Part shown: positions 11,323-26,760 of the stretch, piece after piece
Layout of the letters: every line of letters begins with the position of its first letter
How positions within the stretch are numbered: the first letter of the stretch is position 1
Origin: Rutpela maculata
Taxonomy: Eukaryota > Arthropoda > Insecta > Coleoptera > Cerambycidae
Direction: 5' to 3'
Assembly: GCA_936432065.2 (NCBI GenBank)
Contig: OW386293.2
Span: 65,923,965 to 65,987,964 of the forward strand
Length of the DNA: 64,000 bases
Made by a program: the position numbers and the translations under genes
The notes under the pieces: generated by a model
What the model was told of the DNA's origin: nothing
Seen by the model: the letters and a program-made list of their open reading frames with translations, nothing else
Databases searched by the model: none

Positions 11323-12361
11323 AGTATGATGCGTTTTTTGTTGATTAAAACGGTTGAAATTTGGGTTTGGTTGAATAGCAGAAGGTCTTTGTTGATTGAA
11401 GTTCGGGTTCGACCTTATGGCTGAAGGCCTGTTTTGTTGCGATTGATTTGGTTGATTAGGTTGAGGGAATGTCCTCTGATTAAATTGATTGGTTTGAGAA
11501 AAATTTTTAAAATTTGGGTTTCCTTGATAATTTGGTCTCTGGAAGTTTGATGTTGATGGCATAGACCGTTGCTGTTGCCTTGTACGACATTCGTTTATGA
11601 CGTGTCCATTTCTTTTAAAAAAAGGGCAGAATTTCTGTTGAAAATTAGAGGTTGGTCGTTTGGGTTGTAAATTGGAATTTTTGACCGGACTGTTTTTCGG
11701 AAATTTTTGTTGTTCAAAATAGGAGTTGCAGTTCTCTCCGAATTCTGCTAACAGCTTTTAGTATAGTTGGAGGGTTACTGGCACGTATGATGCGGCCTAA
11801 GTTTGGTTCTAAGCCCGTTAACAAATTATTAAGCGTCATGGTTTCTATAAGATCTGATTGTGCAGTTCTTTGCGTTCCTGTGCGATTTTGTTTTTGCACT
11901 GCGGCGTGCATCTTCGCGTTGTGCGTTTGTAGACGCGATACAAATGTTAATGCGGATTCGCCTGGCAATTGGTGAATGCGCTGCAGGTCCTGAATCAGGG
12001 CCGTTAGATCTCTGGAGTCCCCAAAATGAGTTTCCAAGAGTGCTTTGATTTCTGGCCAGGTGCCAGGGTTGCGCGAATTAATTAATTCGGCAGCTTTGTC
12101 TTTTAACTTATTTTTGATGTGGATTGTTAGTAAAATTTTCTGGTCATGGATTGCCATACTTTGTGCACACTGACATGAGTTTAAAAATGTTTGTAAATTA
12201 ATGGCGTTGCCATCAAATTCCGGTATCAATGAAAATACTTCAGAGAGCTTGTAAGGCTCAATTTGCTCTGGTTGTTGTTGTTGGTGTTGTTGTTGTTGTT
12301 GTTGTTCGACTGGTGCCGGTACTATTGGTTGAGCTGTCTCTGGTTGAGCTCTATCTGGCAT
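11323..12361 (-). pseudogene. gag of the truncated errantivirus copy
   Basis: The start MPDRAQPETAQP lies at 12361, just inside the leader. A short glutamine stretch (about 11 residues with one His) is followed by the capsid-like region PYKLSEVFSLIPEFDGNA through LTGLEPNLGRIIRASNPP. The frame is lost near 11714 and a second frame carries the downstream QGNPNF/NRFNQQ low-complexity part. The zinc knuckle reads CPFFKRNGHVINEC, so the second Cys is Phe; the full-length copy has CSFCKRNGHVINEC. This gag keeps a PETAQPIVPAPVE segment that the full-length copy lacks, where CAA repeats stand instead. Confidence 0.85.
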
Positions 12362-12891
12362 TTTGCTTTTTGTATTTAGAAATTATTTGAATTGCAAAGA
12401 AATTGATTGCGTATCAGCAGTAAGATACGAAAATTAAATTGAATTGGATTATTACGTTGTGTGCGTAGAGAAATTGTGCATTAACTCTATAATACACAAT
12501 TGTACCATATTAGCAGTATAATACGAAAATAAATAAACTTAAGATTAATAAAAATTGTTGCGTTATAGCTTGTAAAGGATTCGTTTGATAACAGAATTGG
12601 CTTTGTTTGCCGAGTGTATTAGCGGTATAATACACGTAAGTAATTGTGATAAATAATAGTTGTAAAAATTAGATAAAATAACGAGATGATTCTTAAAATG
12701 ACTTACATTAATTTCATCTCCATGGGTAGTTTCTTCGTCCGTCAAGGGATTGGGATCCACCACCACCAGTGAGGAAGGTCTCCTTGTTCTCGCAGATGTA
12801 CACGCACTAGTTAGGCACCTTCTGCAGATGTTCTCCTTGTTCTCTTACGCTTCACTACCAGTTAGACTTCTTGTTCTGATGATGTTTACGG

Positions 12892-12909
12892 ATCCTACCG
12901 ACTGCGCCA
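12892..12909 (-). promoter_or_regulatory. primer-binding site of the truncated errantivirus
   Basis: TGGCGCAGTCGGTAGGAT follows the 5' LTR after one base. It is identical to the site of the complete copy and resembles the tRNA-Ser type of 17.6/297-like elements (family knowledge, not checked against a tRNA set). Confidence 0.6.
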
Positions 12910-12910
12910 A

Positions 12911-13269
12911 TGTTAGATCACGGTACACATGAATGACTTTTTTAAAACTTTTATTTACTTAAATGGAGCCAACGTTGGCTCTTGGAGAAGGAATATAATA
13001 ATAAATTAGAAGTGTGGCATTCTAACTGAGTTTAATAACTGATTCAACAAAGCGTGTTTAGTCATATTTATAACATACAGAATCTGAGTAAGCAAAATAT
13101 ATAACAAAGGAAATGCAATTGGACATTCAGCATAAAATGTGAGAAACAAAGGTGAAACATAATATCTCTAAGATAAGCGATTAATAAGAGAAGTCGTTAT
13201 CATGTAATATGATATACCTGTGAAGGTTTGTTATGACTAAGTCTTGGTAATAGGCGCATAATTTTATAT

Positions 13270-13273
<4 letters not shown>
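12911..13273 (-). repeat. 5' LTR of the truncated errantivirus copy
   Basis: It runs from TGTTAGATCACGG to TATATAACA on the plus strand, 363 bp, the same length as the 5' LTR of the full element. The outer edge abuts TATATA. Confidence 0.85.

Positions 13274-13327
<54 letters not shown>
13274..13327. repeat. (TA)n tract
   Basis: TA run between the LTR edge and the mariner end CAGTGTGTCC. Further TA at 15336-15343 follows the mariner. Confidence 0.9.
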
Positions 13328-13330
<3 letters not shown>

Positions 13331-15335
13331 TGTGTCCACGGATGGACTTAACTATACTTATAAAAATGGTTATTTTCAATTTTTCGAAAAAACTTATTCT
13401 TCATAATTTCTTTTGCTTGTTATATAAATACGATTCACGTTGAGAAAATTTGATTTTGTTGTACAGGGAGCGCAAAAATTATAAAAATTTGGATTTTCAA
13501 AATAAAAAATTTTAAAATCAAACTTTTTGAGGCATTGGAATTAAGGAGCTTAAAATCAGTATTCGCAAAGCCAAATAAATTTTTTTCATGGGAGTTATTG
13601 TTACTAAGTTATTTGATAGTAAAAATAGACAGAACAAATTTTTTTTAAATTAAATGTGAGAAAATAATCAATAAAGTATTTATTTAACTTAAGTATTTAT
13701 ACAGTGAGATAAATAACAAACAGTAACGTCCTTACTCAACGTGAAACCCTCCTACGTCAACGCATTGCTCCATCCTTTTTCGAAATTCGTTAAAAACATT
13801 GTGAAGAATATTTAGTGTCACTGTAGCAATGGCATCAGTGATTCTGTTTTTTAAAATCTCAATATTATCTTGCATGTCAGTTGCATACACTTTTGGTTTA
13901 AGATACCCCGACAGAAAATAATCCATTGAGGTGAGGTCCGGAGACCGCGCTGGCCAGTTTATCTGTCCATGGCGCTCAATCCACTTTTCGGGGAAATGTT
14001 CATTTAACCAATCGGTGACAATCATTGCGCTATGCGCTGGGCAGCCGACCTGTTGGAATATCATATTTCTTCTAAATTCAAATCCATTTGTGGCAAAAAA
14101 TATTCACCAAGAATTTCTAAATGATAATTTGCATTAAGCCTTCCTTCCAAGAAAAATTGACCAATTACTTTATTGAACGTTAACGCACACAATACGTTGA
14201 CTTTCTTAAATTTTTGGCCGTTTGCATGAATCCTGAAGTGTGGATTTTCTTTTACTCAAAAGCGACAATTTTGACTGGAGTTATCCCATTTGTTGTAAAT
14301 GTAGATTCGTCACTGAATATTATATGATGGTGAAAATTACGGCTTTTCATTATGCGTTCACCCATTAGTAAAAAGAATTCAAGTCGATATAAATCATCAG
14401 TATCATCACCATCTTGAAGTTTATGGATAAAGATTGGTTTGAATGCGTGAAATTTATTTGCGGACAGAATATTGTGTACGTGACTCTTAGATACACCACC
14501 CATCTGACTCGCCCTTGCTCTCAAAGGAAGTCGGGGATTATTGCGAACTGATTCTAACACTAAAATTGTTGTAGCATCATTTCCATCATGTCTTTTTTTT
14601 AGTTTTTTCACATCTTGAACATCACCATAAACATCGAATTTACGAACCATATTTCTTAAAGCATTTTCAGAACCTTGTACACCTGGAAACTTCCTGTGGA
14701 AAACTTCTATCACGTATTTATAGGACACTTCTCCAATACCATAACACTTGATCGAATAAATGCGCTGCTCTAGGGCCAACATTTTTCTAAAGATATTAAT
14801 TGACAAATGTTAACAAATAACAATGTCACCTAAGCATTATTTCACAACGGCAATCTTGATTAATAATCACAAAATGAGATAGCGGTCCACTTCTACTAAA
14901 AATTAATTCAATGAAATAGGACCTGAGTTGAAAAACTATGAAACAACATTTACACCCAAACTTATTAATAATAATTGCAAACAACGTTTTATTACAAGTA
15001 ATAATTAGTCTTTAAAACATATTAATCGATAACAAGATATGGGGAAAAATCGATTTAATTTTTAATATCAAATAAATTAGTAACAATAACTTCCTTGAAA
15101 AAAATTTATTTGGCTTTGCGATTACTGCTTTTAAGCTCCTTTACCCCACTGCCTCAAAAAGTTTGATTTTAAAATTTTTATAATTTTTGCGCGCTTTGTA
15201 CAACAAAATCAAATTTTCTCAACGTGAATCGTATTTATATAACAAGCAAAAGAAATTATGAAGAATAAATTTTTTTCGAAAAATTGAAAATAACCATTTT
15301 TATAAGTATAGTTAAGTCCATCCGTGGACACACTG
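13328..15335 (-). mobile_element. mariner-type transposon with ~300-bp inverted ends
   Basis: The ends read CAGTGTGTCCACGGATGGAC and its complement. The inverted similarity extends about 300 bp inward. TA flanks lie on both sides, consistent with TA target duplication. The element is 2.0 kb and holds one broken transposase on the minus strand. It sits between a truncated and a complete errantivirus, in the TA run that bounds both. Confidence 0.85.
13732..14806 (-). pseudogene. Tc1/mariner-type transposase, frameshifted, catalytic D lost
   Basis: The N-terminal frame (14806-14252) starts near ALEQRIYSIKCYGIGEVS, a helix-turn-helix DNA-binding region, and holds the first catalytic block HHHIIFSDESTF. 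The C-terminal frame (14064-13732) holds MIFQQVGCPAHSA and WPARSPDLTSMDYFLSGYL. In the family the second catalytic block reads QQDG; here the D codon GAC is GTC (Val). The stretch between 14251 and 14065 is out of frame with several stops. Such a protein would bind the inverted ends and cut and paste at TA; this copy cannot. Confidence 0.85.
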
Positions 15336-15343
15336 TATATATA

Positions 15344-15689
15344 TGTTAGATCACGGTTTACATGAATGACTTTTTAAAAACTTTTATTTTACTAAATGGA
15401 GCCGACGTTGGCTCTTGGAGAAGGAATATAATAATAATTAGAAGTGTTTCATTCTAAGTGAGTTTAATAACTGATTCAACAAAGCGTGTTTAGTCATATT
15501 TATAACATACAGAGGAAAGGAAAGGAATTGCAGTTCTGCAGTCTGCACAAGTTATGAGAAACAAAGGTGTAATATGATATCTTGAAGATAAGCAATTAAT
15601 AAGAGAAGCTGTTATCGTGAAATACGATATACCTGTGAAGGTTTATTTTGGCTAAGTCGCAATAAGATAGCGTGTAATATTATATAACA
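15344..15689 (-). repeat. 3' LTR of the errantivirus
   Basis: 346 bp, TGTTAGATC to TATATAACA on the plus strand. It lacks 17 bp present in the 5' LTR near 24180-24205. Confidence 0.9.
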
Positions 15690-15700
15690 ACTTCCCCCTT
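15690..15700 (-). promoter_or_regulatory. polypurine tract
   Basis: On the minus strand AAGGGGGAAGT lies directly upstream of the 3' LTR start TGTTATATAA, the expected place for the plus-strand primer. Confidence 0.8.
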
Positions 15701-15921
15701 AATAAAAAGTTGATGTTATGCAGCAACTTTTGAAAATTGTTAAAACGTTAAATGAATATAATGCAAAAATAAATTGAAACAATGTTGAATGAATACAAAG
15801 CAAAATAATAAAATAACGAAAAGTTAAAATTGGTAAGCGATAATAAAACATTACATAACGTAATAAGGATAAAATACAATAGTCTAAATTAATAGACAAG
15901 GGTAAAACTCCACATGAAAGT

Positions 15922-17756
15922 CTATGTTAACTCGATGTCCTCTTCTTCTTGAGGTCTAATACCGAGTCGCTTTCTTGGAGGGGTCAGTCTTATAAATTTG
16001 GTAACTACTCTGCTTCGCTCTGAAGGAGGTGAAGGAGGGTTATCCGTTGAGGGTTGGATTCGCAATGCTCCACATCTTCTTCTTCTGCATTTACAAGTTA
16101 TGTAAAGCAGGACTAATAGGATGATGAGAGTGATTATGAAGTATGTGAACCAAGATACATGTTTGGTCACAAAAGGTTCGTTTATGAGGTCGTCTTTGGA
16201 ATATTGCTCTAGTTTGTTTTTAGCAATAATCTAAATCTTCTACGTCGAGACTGTTTAATTTAAGCGGTTTTAATTTTGGGATTTCGATTTTGTCGGGCAT
16301 GTGATTGCAGCATTCAAAAGGAATTTGGATTGGATGTGAATTGTCCTTAATTTCGGAAAAGTCTTTAGCACTGGCTTGTATTCGAGTAATGCCTGCATAG
16401 GCGTAACATCCTGGTTGTAGTTTTATGATGGAATTTTTGTTAATTAGCTCTGTTATGGATTCTCTCTTCGGGCAGTTGATGGTAATGTGAAGTGGTTCGG
16501 AATTAATTACTAGCCATGTGTTGTCTTCAAGTTCTTGGACGTTGTATCCTTGACTAATGATGAAGGAAGTTTGACAATTTTCTGGGAGTTTCGGCAATGG
16601 TTTTAATATTCTAGCTTCACAAATGGCATTTTGGTCGATAGGATAAACAAACAGGTTCGAACATAGTTTGGTTCCGAAATAAAGTGGTTTGCATTCTTTC
16701 AAATTTTGTATAGGTATGTACATTAAAGAATCATCGTCTCTCGCGATAAACTTTTGTGAAATAGATAAAAAGTTATGTAGACCAGTTCTGTTATCAAGTA
16801 TAGGTATAGGGTACAGACGAAAGGTGTTGTAATTTTGAGGTTCAATGAGAGGTATTATTAAAACAAATATTAAGTTAGAATTTAGTTGAAAAGCTTTTAG
16901 TTCAATAATATCCAGATATTGAGCAACTGCTGATAGTTTAATCGGAAGAGGTAAATTGTTCCTTCGCAAACTCTGTGAAATCTCTTGTAACGCCGTTACT
17001 AAGTGATCAGGTGTTATGATTGATGAATGAATAATTCCTAATCTGGCGAATGTTATTGAATTTAAAATATCGTTTAGATTGTCTTCGATATACAAATAGC
17101 TGGCCATTAGTTGTTCGGAAATGTATAGAAATTTTAGTTTTATTTCGGCAGCTTGGATCGTTTGAGTCATGGTTTGAATCGTGTGCTCGATTTCTTTGAT
17201 ATCTTTGTTAAATGTTTCCTCATCAATTTGTAATTTTTGTATAGTTGAGTTGAAATTTTTGATAACAGAAGTTGTAACTGAGATTTGATTTTTGATTAAG
17301 TTTTCTAATTGATGTTCATCATTATTTAATTTGTTTATACAGTTAGTGTAGTACTCGCCATCTTCGGCGTCTAAGTTTCCGGTAATTGATTTGAATATTG
17401 TTCCGAAACCGTTAAGTATTCCGCGTTTATATCTCTTTGTGTCTGAAAAGACTTCGTCAAATTTCGTTTTTATCGAATTAGCTATTTGCATTAAAAGGTT
17501 AAACTCTGTTTTAACTTCGCTTCTAAACAGGATTGATTTTTGGTCAGCACCATCGAGGGTGTTCAAGATTCTGTCTAAATTATTTTGATTTTTGTCAAAA
17601 GCTAGTTTAAGGGATGAAATATTTTTATGCACTAGCAGAGTCCATTTGTCATTTGTCACCACGATGTCCGTGTCTTGGTGATAGTATACACCAACAGTGT
17701 TATTGATCGGGGTAATTTTGTATTGACAGAGTGCTGATCCGAACAGCAGGAGAAAC
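15922..17756 (-). pseudogene. env: errantivirus envelope-like glycoprotein, one frame break
   Basis: The frame is open from a splice-acceptor-like site at 17757 (T-rich tract, then AG) and begins with a hydrophobic signal-like stretch FLLLFGSALCQ. The ectodomain contains a basic furin-like site RYKRG near residue 110, followed by a glycine-rich hydrophobic segment, as in the F-type (baculovirus fusion-like) envelope proteins of errantiviruses. Several Cys lie in the C-terminal half. The frame ends at 16220. The transmembrane helix (FIITLIILLVLLYITCKC) and basic tail follow in another frame (16170-15922), so a small indel near 16205-16220 separates ectodomain and anchor. In intact relatives this protein mediates membrane fusion; here it would lack its anchor. 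Confidence 0.85.
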
Positions 17757-17775
17757 CTAAAAATAAATTTAATTT
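17757..17775 (-). promoter_or_regulatory. candidate env splice acceptor
   Basis: The minus strand reads AAATTTATTTTTAG followed by GTTTCTCC, overlapping the end of the integrase frame (stop at 17769). Errantiviral env is made from a spliced RNA, and the position just upstream of the signal peptide fits this. The donor is not identified. Confidence 0.5.
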
Positions 17776-20700
17776 TCAGTATATGGTTTCATTCTATCAA
17801 AATTTACTTTAGTTTCTTGTATTGTTTCGAGATTTAATAGGGTAGCAGAATTTTGAAAGATTTCTTTTATTTTAAAGGGACCGTTAAATTTGTTTTGTAG
17901 TTTGTTCTTAATTTGTGATTCTTTTACATAAACTAAGTCACCTATTTTGTATTCAGGCCGTTTTTGGGGAATATTTCTGTCGAAGCGAACTTTTGCTTTC
18001 TCTTTCTGAGATTGTGTTCGACTACGGGCTATTTTATAGTAGTGGGATATTCTATTGTTTAAATCTCTAACGTATTTAGTTATTAATTCTTTTTGGTTGT
18101 ACAAAGTTTCGGGTGGTCTGTTAGATGTATGACCAAAGATAAGTTCATATGGAGTAAAACCGTGTGTTTTATTTACCGAATTATTATAGCATATTACTGC
18201 ATATGGTAAAATCGTGAAAGGATGTTCGTTTGGGTTTTCAGTTTTGTGGATTCTTATCATTTCGGCTAAAGTAGCATGAAATCTTTCTATGGATCCGTTC
18301 GATTGGGGATGTCCTACGCTTGAATAAGTTAATTTTATGTCGTAGAAGGTGCAGAGATCTTTGAGCAAACGGTTGTCAAATTCGCCACCGTAATCGCAAT
18401 GGATTCTTAGCGGGGTACCGTAATGTTGAAAGTATAACAACAAGGTATTTACGACGGATTTTGCGGATTTGTCCGGGACTGCATAGGCTTGTGTAAATTT
18501 AGTTAACTCGTCTCGAATAGTTAAAGCGTAATTTAGAGTTGGGAATTCAAATAAATCGATATTGATTCTTTCGAATGGTGTTCTTGGGGTTTCTGTGACT
18601 ACCAGAGGGTTATTAAGGTTTTTCCGGCATACTTTAGTCTTTTGGCAAGTTTCGCAATTTTTTATAAAATTTTAAACGTCTTTAGTTAGACCTTGCCAAG
18701 TGTATTTTTCCCTAATTCTTCGAATCGTTTCATTTATTCCGCGGTGTAGATTATTTTTACCAAAATGATTTTGCTCCAATATAATTGGAATTTCATCTTC
18801 GTCGGCAGTTCTGACGATATCTTGACAAATTACTACTTTTAAGTCTTTTTCCGCAAAAATGAATGATAGGATTTCAAGAATGGGGAGGTCTAAGTTATTT
18901 TCGACAAAGTATGTCTTAGAGAGATCTAGGACGTCTTGATTTTTAAATAATACCGAAAATAGATGTTCAATTACAGATTCGATATCAAAAGGTAGAGGAA
19001 TGATAAAATATCTCCTATGTCTGACTGTTTTGCTCGATACAATATTGATTTTATCGTTATGAAATTCGGGGTTTTCTTCGAATATGTCTTCGATAATTTT
19101 ATGATGGAGGTCTTGTAGGTTATTTTGTTGGAAGAAAGTTATAATATCTTTGTGTTCTCGATACAAAAGTTGTTTGTTCGAGGCTTTGATTTTCCAATAG
19201 TCAATTAAAGATGTTGTCTTATATAAGTTGGCGAAAGTTTCGAATTCTTGGGAAATTTGTTCGTCAGTGATCTCGTTATTGTCTGGGTTTTCGTCGTCGT
19301 CTGACTCTTCGTCATTCACGGCTAGAGCCTTTGAATAGAATTTGGAACATTCAGAAAAATGATTAATTTTGATTCTGGAAAGTCATCCGCGTTCTTATTG
19401 ATTTTGCCGGGTTTATAAATTATTTCGTAATCGTACTCTTCTAATTTGAGTCACCAACGAGCAAGTCTACTTCCTGGATCTTTTATAGAGAATAGCCCGG
19501 TGAGTGGTCTGTGGTCGGTGACAAGTTTGAACTTTCTACCGTACAGGTATGGTCTAAAGTGCTTTACACTCCATACTATGGATAAAAGCTCGCGTTCAAT
19601 CGTTGAATATTTAGTTTCTGCACTGCACAAGGTTCTAAAAGCATAGGCAATGGGTAAATCTTTGCCAATGGGTCCCTGGCTCAGCACTGAGCCGACGGCA
19701 AATGCGCTCGCATCAGTGGTTAGAACGAAAGGTTCATCAAAATTAGGGTAGATTAATATGTCGTTGTCGTTAATGTTTGTTTCAAATCTTGAAAAGATTT
19801 TATACAATCATTGTCGAAGAGAAATGGTATGTCTTTCTGTAAGAGTTTTGTTAAAGGCTTGGTAATCTTGGAGAAATTAGGGATAAAGCGCCTATAATAT
19901 CCGGCTAAGCCTAGAAATGATTTAATTTCTTTTTGATTTTTTGGTTGAGGGAAATTTAGAATAGCGTCAACTTTCGAAGGATTCGGTTTTACGCCGTCTT
20001 TTGTAATGAGATGTCCTAAATAAGCGACTTCTTTGCGGAGAAACTCGCATTTGTCGGGTTGAATTTTGAGATTGGCTTTCTGTAATCGTTTGAAAACTTC
20101 CGTTAATCGAGAAATATGCTCGTGAATAGTAGGGGAGTAAACAATAATATCGTCCATATAGACGAGACATCGTTCATTTTGGATACCTAATAAAATGTTA
20201 TCCATCACTCTTTGAAATGTTGATGGAGCATTCTTAAGTCCAAAAGGCATTCTTACGAATTCAAAATGACCATTTTCAACTGTGAAAGCAGTTTTCTGAA
20301 TATCTTTCGCATCAATCTCGATTTGGTGAAATCCGGAGGCTAAGTCCAAAGTTGTAAAATATTGACATTTGCCTAATTAATCGAGGAGGTCGGAAATATT
20401 GGGTAGCGGGTATTTATCGTTAATAGTCAGTTCGTTAAGTTTTCTGTAGTCCACTACAACTCGCCATTTTTGTTTACCGGAGGCGTCAAGTTTTTTAGGT
20501 ACAACCCAAACTGGAGAGGACCAGGGAGAAATCGAAGGTCTAATGATGCCTTGATCAAGCATATTAGAGACTTGTGTTTTGACTTCCTCTTTATGGATAT
20601 GACTTTGTGAAAACCGGTTTCGAATCGTTCGTATCAATGAAATGCTTAATTTCGTTAGTAAAAGTTAAATTGTCTCCATCCAAATAGAATATATCTTGAA

Positions 20701-21520
20701 AGTCTAAACAAAGCTGCGTTACTATTTCGGCCTCTTCTTCGTTTAGATGATCCAAGCGCAATTCGTTCCTGATTTCAAAGGATCTGTCCCTCAGTACGTG
20801 TGGGTCAGAATTTTGAGTGTTTAGATTGAAAATTGATTTGAATTTTTGTACTGGTTCTAGTTCGAGGTTCGAGAAATTTACCGTTTTTGGTATTGCATTT
20901 GCGTTTATAATTGAGGTTAAAAATTCTCCATTGCTATCGATTTTTACGAGAGCATTCGGTAAACGTACCCTTTCGTTTTCCTGGGCTAACAGTATAGCCT
21001 CGGTATTTCGCAGGTTACATTTTAGTTTACAGATTTTTTCCATGCGAGGTTCGATAGAAATTAAATTTTTGATGTTGCTTAAATTTGGGTTTTGGTTTCT
21101 GATGTTACTAGTTGGTTGTACAGGTAAATTTACTGTAGTTTCTTCCGTGACTTTAAATAATGGTACGTTTTTAAAATTCGTGACTAGTTGTTTATTTTTA
21201 AAGTCTACTTGGCATTCGTAATGTTCTAGAAAATCTGCGCCTAGTAGTCCGTCAAAATCTATATCTAGATTATAGATATAAACTTTGTGTGACTCATCTG
21301 AAAAGGGGATGAGAACAGATTCGTTGATATAAATTTTTTGATCAGTAATGCCCTGTATAATTACATTTTCAGGAGATCTACGTCTATAATTTTCAGCTGT
21401 TTTAGGTTTAAAAATTAAAATTCCTGCACCTGTGTCTATCAAAATTTTAAATTTGCCGGTTGCGTCTTTGATGTAATAAAGATTTTTTGAATTTACGGTT
21501 AATAAGGTGTGAGAAAGCGT
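17769..21520 (-). pseudogene. pol: errantivirus pol (PR, RT, RNase H, IN), several breaks
   Basis: The pol frame opens right after gag in the -1 register. Domains in order: protease with DTGAG at about 21440; a linker; RT with WRVVVDYRKLN (about 20455) and YMDDIIVYS (about 20150); RNase H with VLTTDASAFAVGS and TDHRPLTG (19807-19451); integrase zinc finger H-H-C-C (about 18780-18620), catalytic D in INIDLF (about 18565), D in HCDYGGEF (about 18400), E in GSIERFH (about 18285). Breaks seen: a frame change near 20630, an in-frame TAA at about 20378, a frame change near 19800, an in-frame TGA near 19450, a frame change near 19380 and an in-frame TAA near 18673 within the integrase finger. All catalytic residues listed are still present. 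Confidence 0.9.
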
Positions 21521-21522
21521 AT

Positions 21523-23478
<1,956 letters not shown>

Positions 23479-23986
23479 TTTGCTTTTTATTTAGAGATTA
23501 TTTGAACTAAAATTGGTTACGTATCAGCAGTATGATACGGAAATTAAATTAAAATTAGCTTGTTTTGTTACGTACGTAAATGAATTGTGTATTAACTGTA
23601 TATTACACAGTCGTTTCGTGAATACGAAAATAAATAACTTAAAATTAAAATTGTTGCGTTGTAGCTTGTATAGGATTTGTTTGATAACAGAATTGGCTTT
23701 GTTTGCCGAGTGTATTAGCGGTATAATACACGTAAATAATTGTGATAAATAATATTTGTAAAAATGAAATAAAATAACGAGATGATTCTTAAATGACTTA
23801 CGTTAATTTCATCTCCATGGGTAGATTCTTCGTCCGTCAAGGGATTGGGATCCGCCACCACCAGTGAGGAAGGCCTCCTTGTTCTCGTAGATGTACACGC
23901 ACTAGTTAGGCACCTTCTGCAGATGTTCTCCTTGTTCTCTTACGCTTCACTACCAGTTAGGCTTCTTGTTCTGATGATGTTTACGG
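23479..23986 (-). other. errantivirus untranslated leader
   Basis: 508 bp between primer site and gag start, closely similar to 12362-12891 of the truncated copy. It contains repeated motifs built on GTATTATAC and GTATCATACTGCTGATACG. The short open frames are not conserved genes. Confidence 0.6.
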
Positions 23987-24004
23987 ATCCTACCGACTGC
24001 GCCA
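23987..24004 (-). promoter_or_regulatory. primer-binding site of the errantivirus
   Basis: TGGCGCAGTCGGTAGGAT, one base inside the 5' LTR. It resembles the tRNA-Ser primer sites known for 17.6/297-like insect elements. Confidence 0.65.
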
Positions 24005-24005
24005 A

Positions 24006-25420
<1,415 letters not shown>

Positions 25421-26559
25421 AATATGTCACTACCTCCCTGACTCCACCTTCGTGTGTCGCGCGTTACGTCGATTGGACAGGCTAGGCATGAAGATAAAGG
25501 TGATTGGCTCTGTACCTAGCGTGAGTTATAATAACTCACGCATTATAACTCACGCTGTTTGTTTATGGATACTATTAATTGATCAAAAGCAGTTCATTAA
25601 TTAGTATATAACCTAATCAGAGAAGATAAAGTAACATTATTTCACTTTTTTGTGTAGCCGGATCAATGAGTGCATTGAAAACAGGTTTGTCTCACAATTT
25701 TCGCTTTAGAAATGTCAAATTATAAATTTGTTTTGACGTTTAAGTTAATTTTGAAATTATGTATATAAATATAGAAATTAAGCAGTCGTAGAAAAAATAT
25801 TATATGAAACACATGCATAACTAAAGTCCAGTTTTCAGTATCACTTTATGCACTTGTTCCATAAATTACTATTATGTAATCAAGCATAAAAATTTAGTTA
25901 ATACGTGTTTCTCACCCACTTGTTCGCCACTGAAAAAGACGATTTTTTCATAGATTTTCAAAAGCATTTGGAACATGTAGTTAATTGTAATTAAAAATAA
26001 AATATGTTGTTTTACTCGCTTAATTATTATTTGCACAGAAAATAAAGAAAAATGTGTGACAACATTCTTATTATTATATTAAAAAGCAAAATGTCAGCCA
26101 TAACCATTTGTCAATGTTTTGACACAAAAATTCCCACTTCTTAATTTTGCCCAGGGTACCCTGGAGGATGAAAATACCCGGAAATTTATATGGTTACCTC
26201 GGTAACAAAACAGCACCAAAACCTGTGATTGGTTGCAAAATATAGGTGTCAAATTTTCACTTATAATCTTCCTAGTGGTTGAATTATTACAGGAAATTTT
26301 CGATTGTAAGATGGTTATCTTCGACTTCCCGATTTTTTCCAGGGCATCCATATATTTGTGCTGTTAGTGAAATAATTTATGTGAAATTTTAGTTCATTTG
26401 AATAACCAGAAGAGGGGGGTTAATGCCCACAAAGTGGCACAAAGTAGAAAAAAAAACGAATCATAAATTTAAATAAATGAACCATACAGAAAACTATTAA
26501 ATACGGTAAGTTCGACAGATCACAGAAGTGTATGGAGCAACAAGTTATGATGATGAGTT
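25421..26559. other. AT-rich stretch without a gene
   Basis: A compact palindrome, GCGTGAGTTATAATAACTCACGC, with a further inverted copy, lies at about 25519-25556. Short open frames (for example 26351-26094) show no domain and are not supported. Confidence 0.45.
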
Positions 26560-26760
26560 ATACCGTGCGTGTAATTTCCCATTAGGCATGTACATTCACG
26601 TAGCGCGATAGATTTGACAACACCGTCAGCCGTAAATTCGTCCGTCGATGGAGCATTCCAGCTCTGTTATTTCATTTCAGCCAGCTGGCACGCGCGATGT
26701 AATTCTTCTCCCCATGCCTAGCCCGCGACTACACACACGGTATCTATTATATACGTTTAT
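26560..26760. repeat. dispersed repeat, inverted relative to a copy at ~28800-29050
   Basis: It contains TTATTTCATTTCAGCCAGCTGGCACGCG; the complement of this block is found at about 28895-28915 inside the hAT element. The flanking parts (CGCGATAGATTTGACAACAC and its partner) also match inverted. It may be a relic of the same hAT-type family. Confidence 0.6.

Larger units (their letters stand above)
11323..13273 (-). mobile_element. truncated errantivirus copy (5' LTR and gag)
   Basis: It matches the full-length element at 15344-24368: 5' LTR (12911-13273), primer site, leader and most of gag. Homology stops at about 11323, inside the region after the zinc knuckle. Pol, env and the 3' LTR are missing. 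The outer LTR edge meets a (TA)n tract. Confidence 0.85.

Noticed and set aside
15699..15899. 66-codon minus-strand frame next to the 3' LTR
   Set aside because: AT-rich 3' untranslated DNA between env tail and polypurine tract; hydrophobic by composition only.
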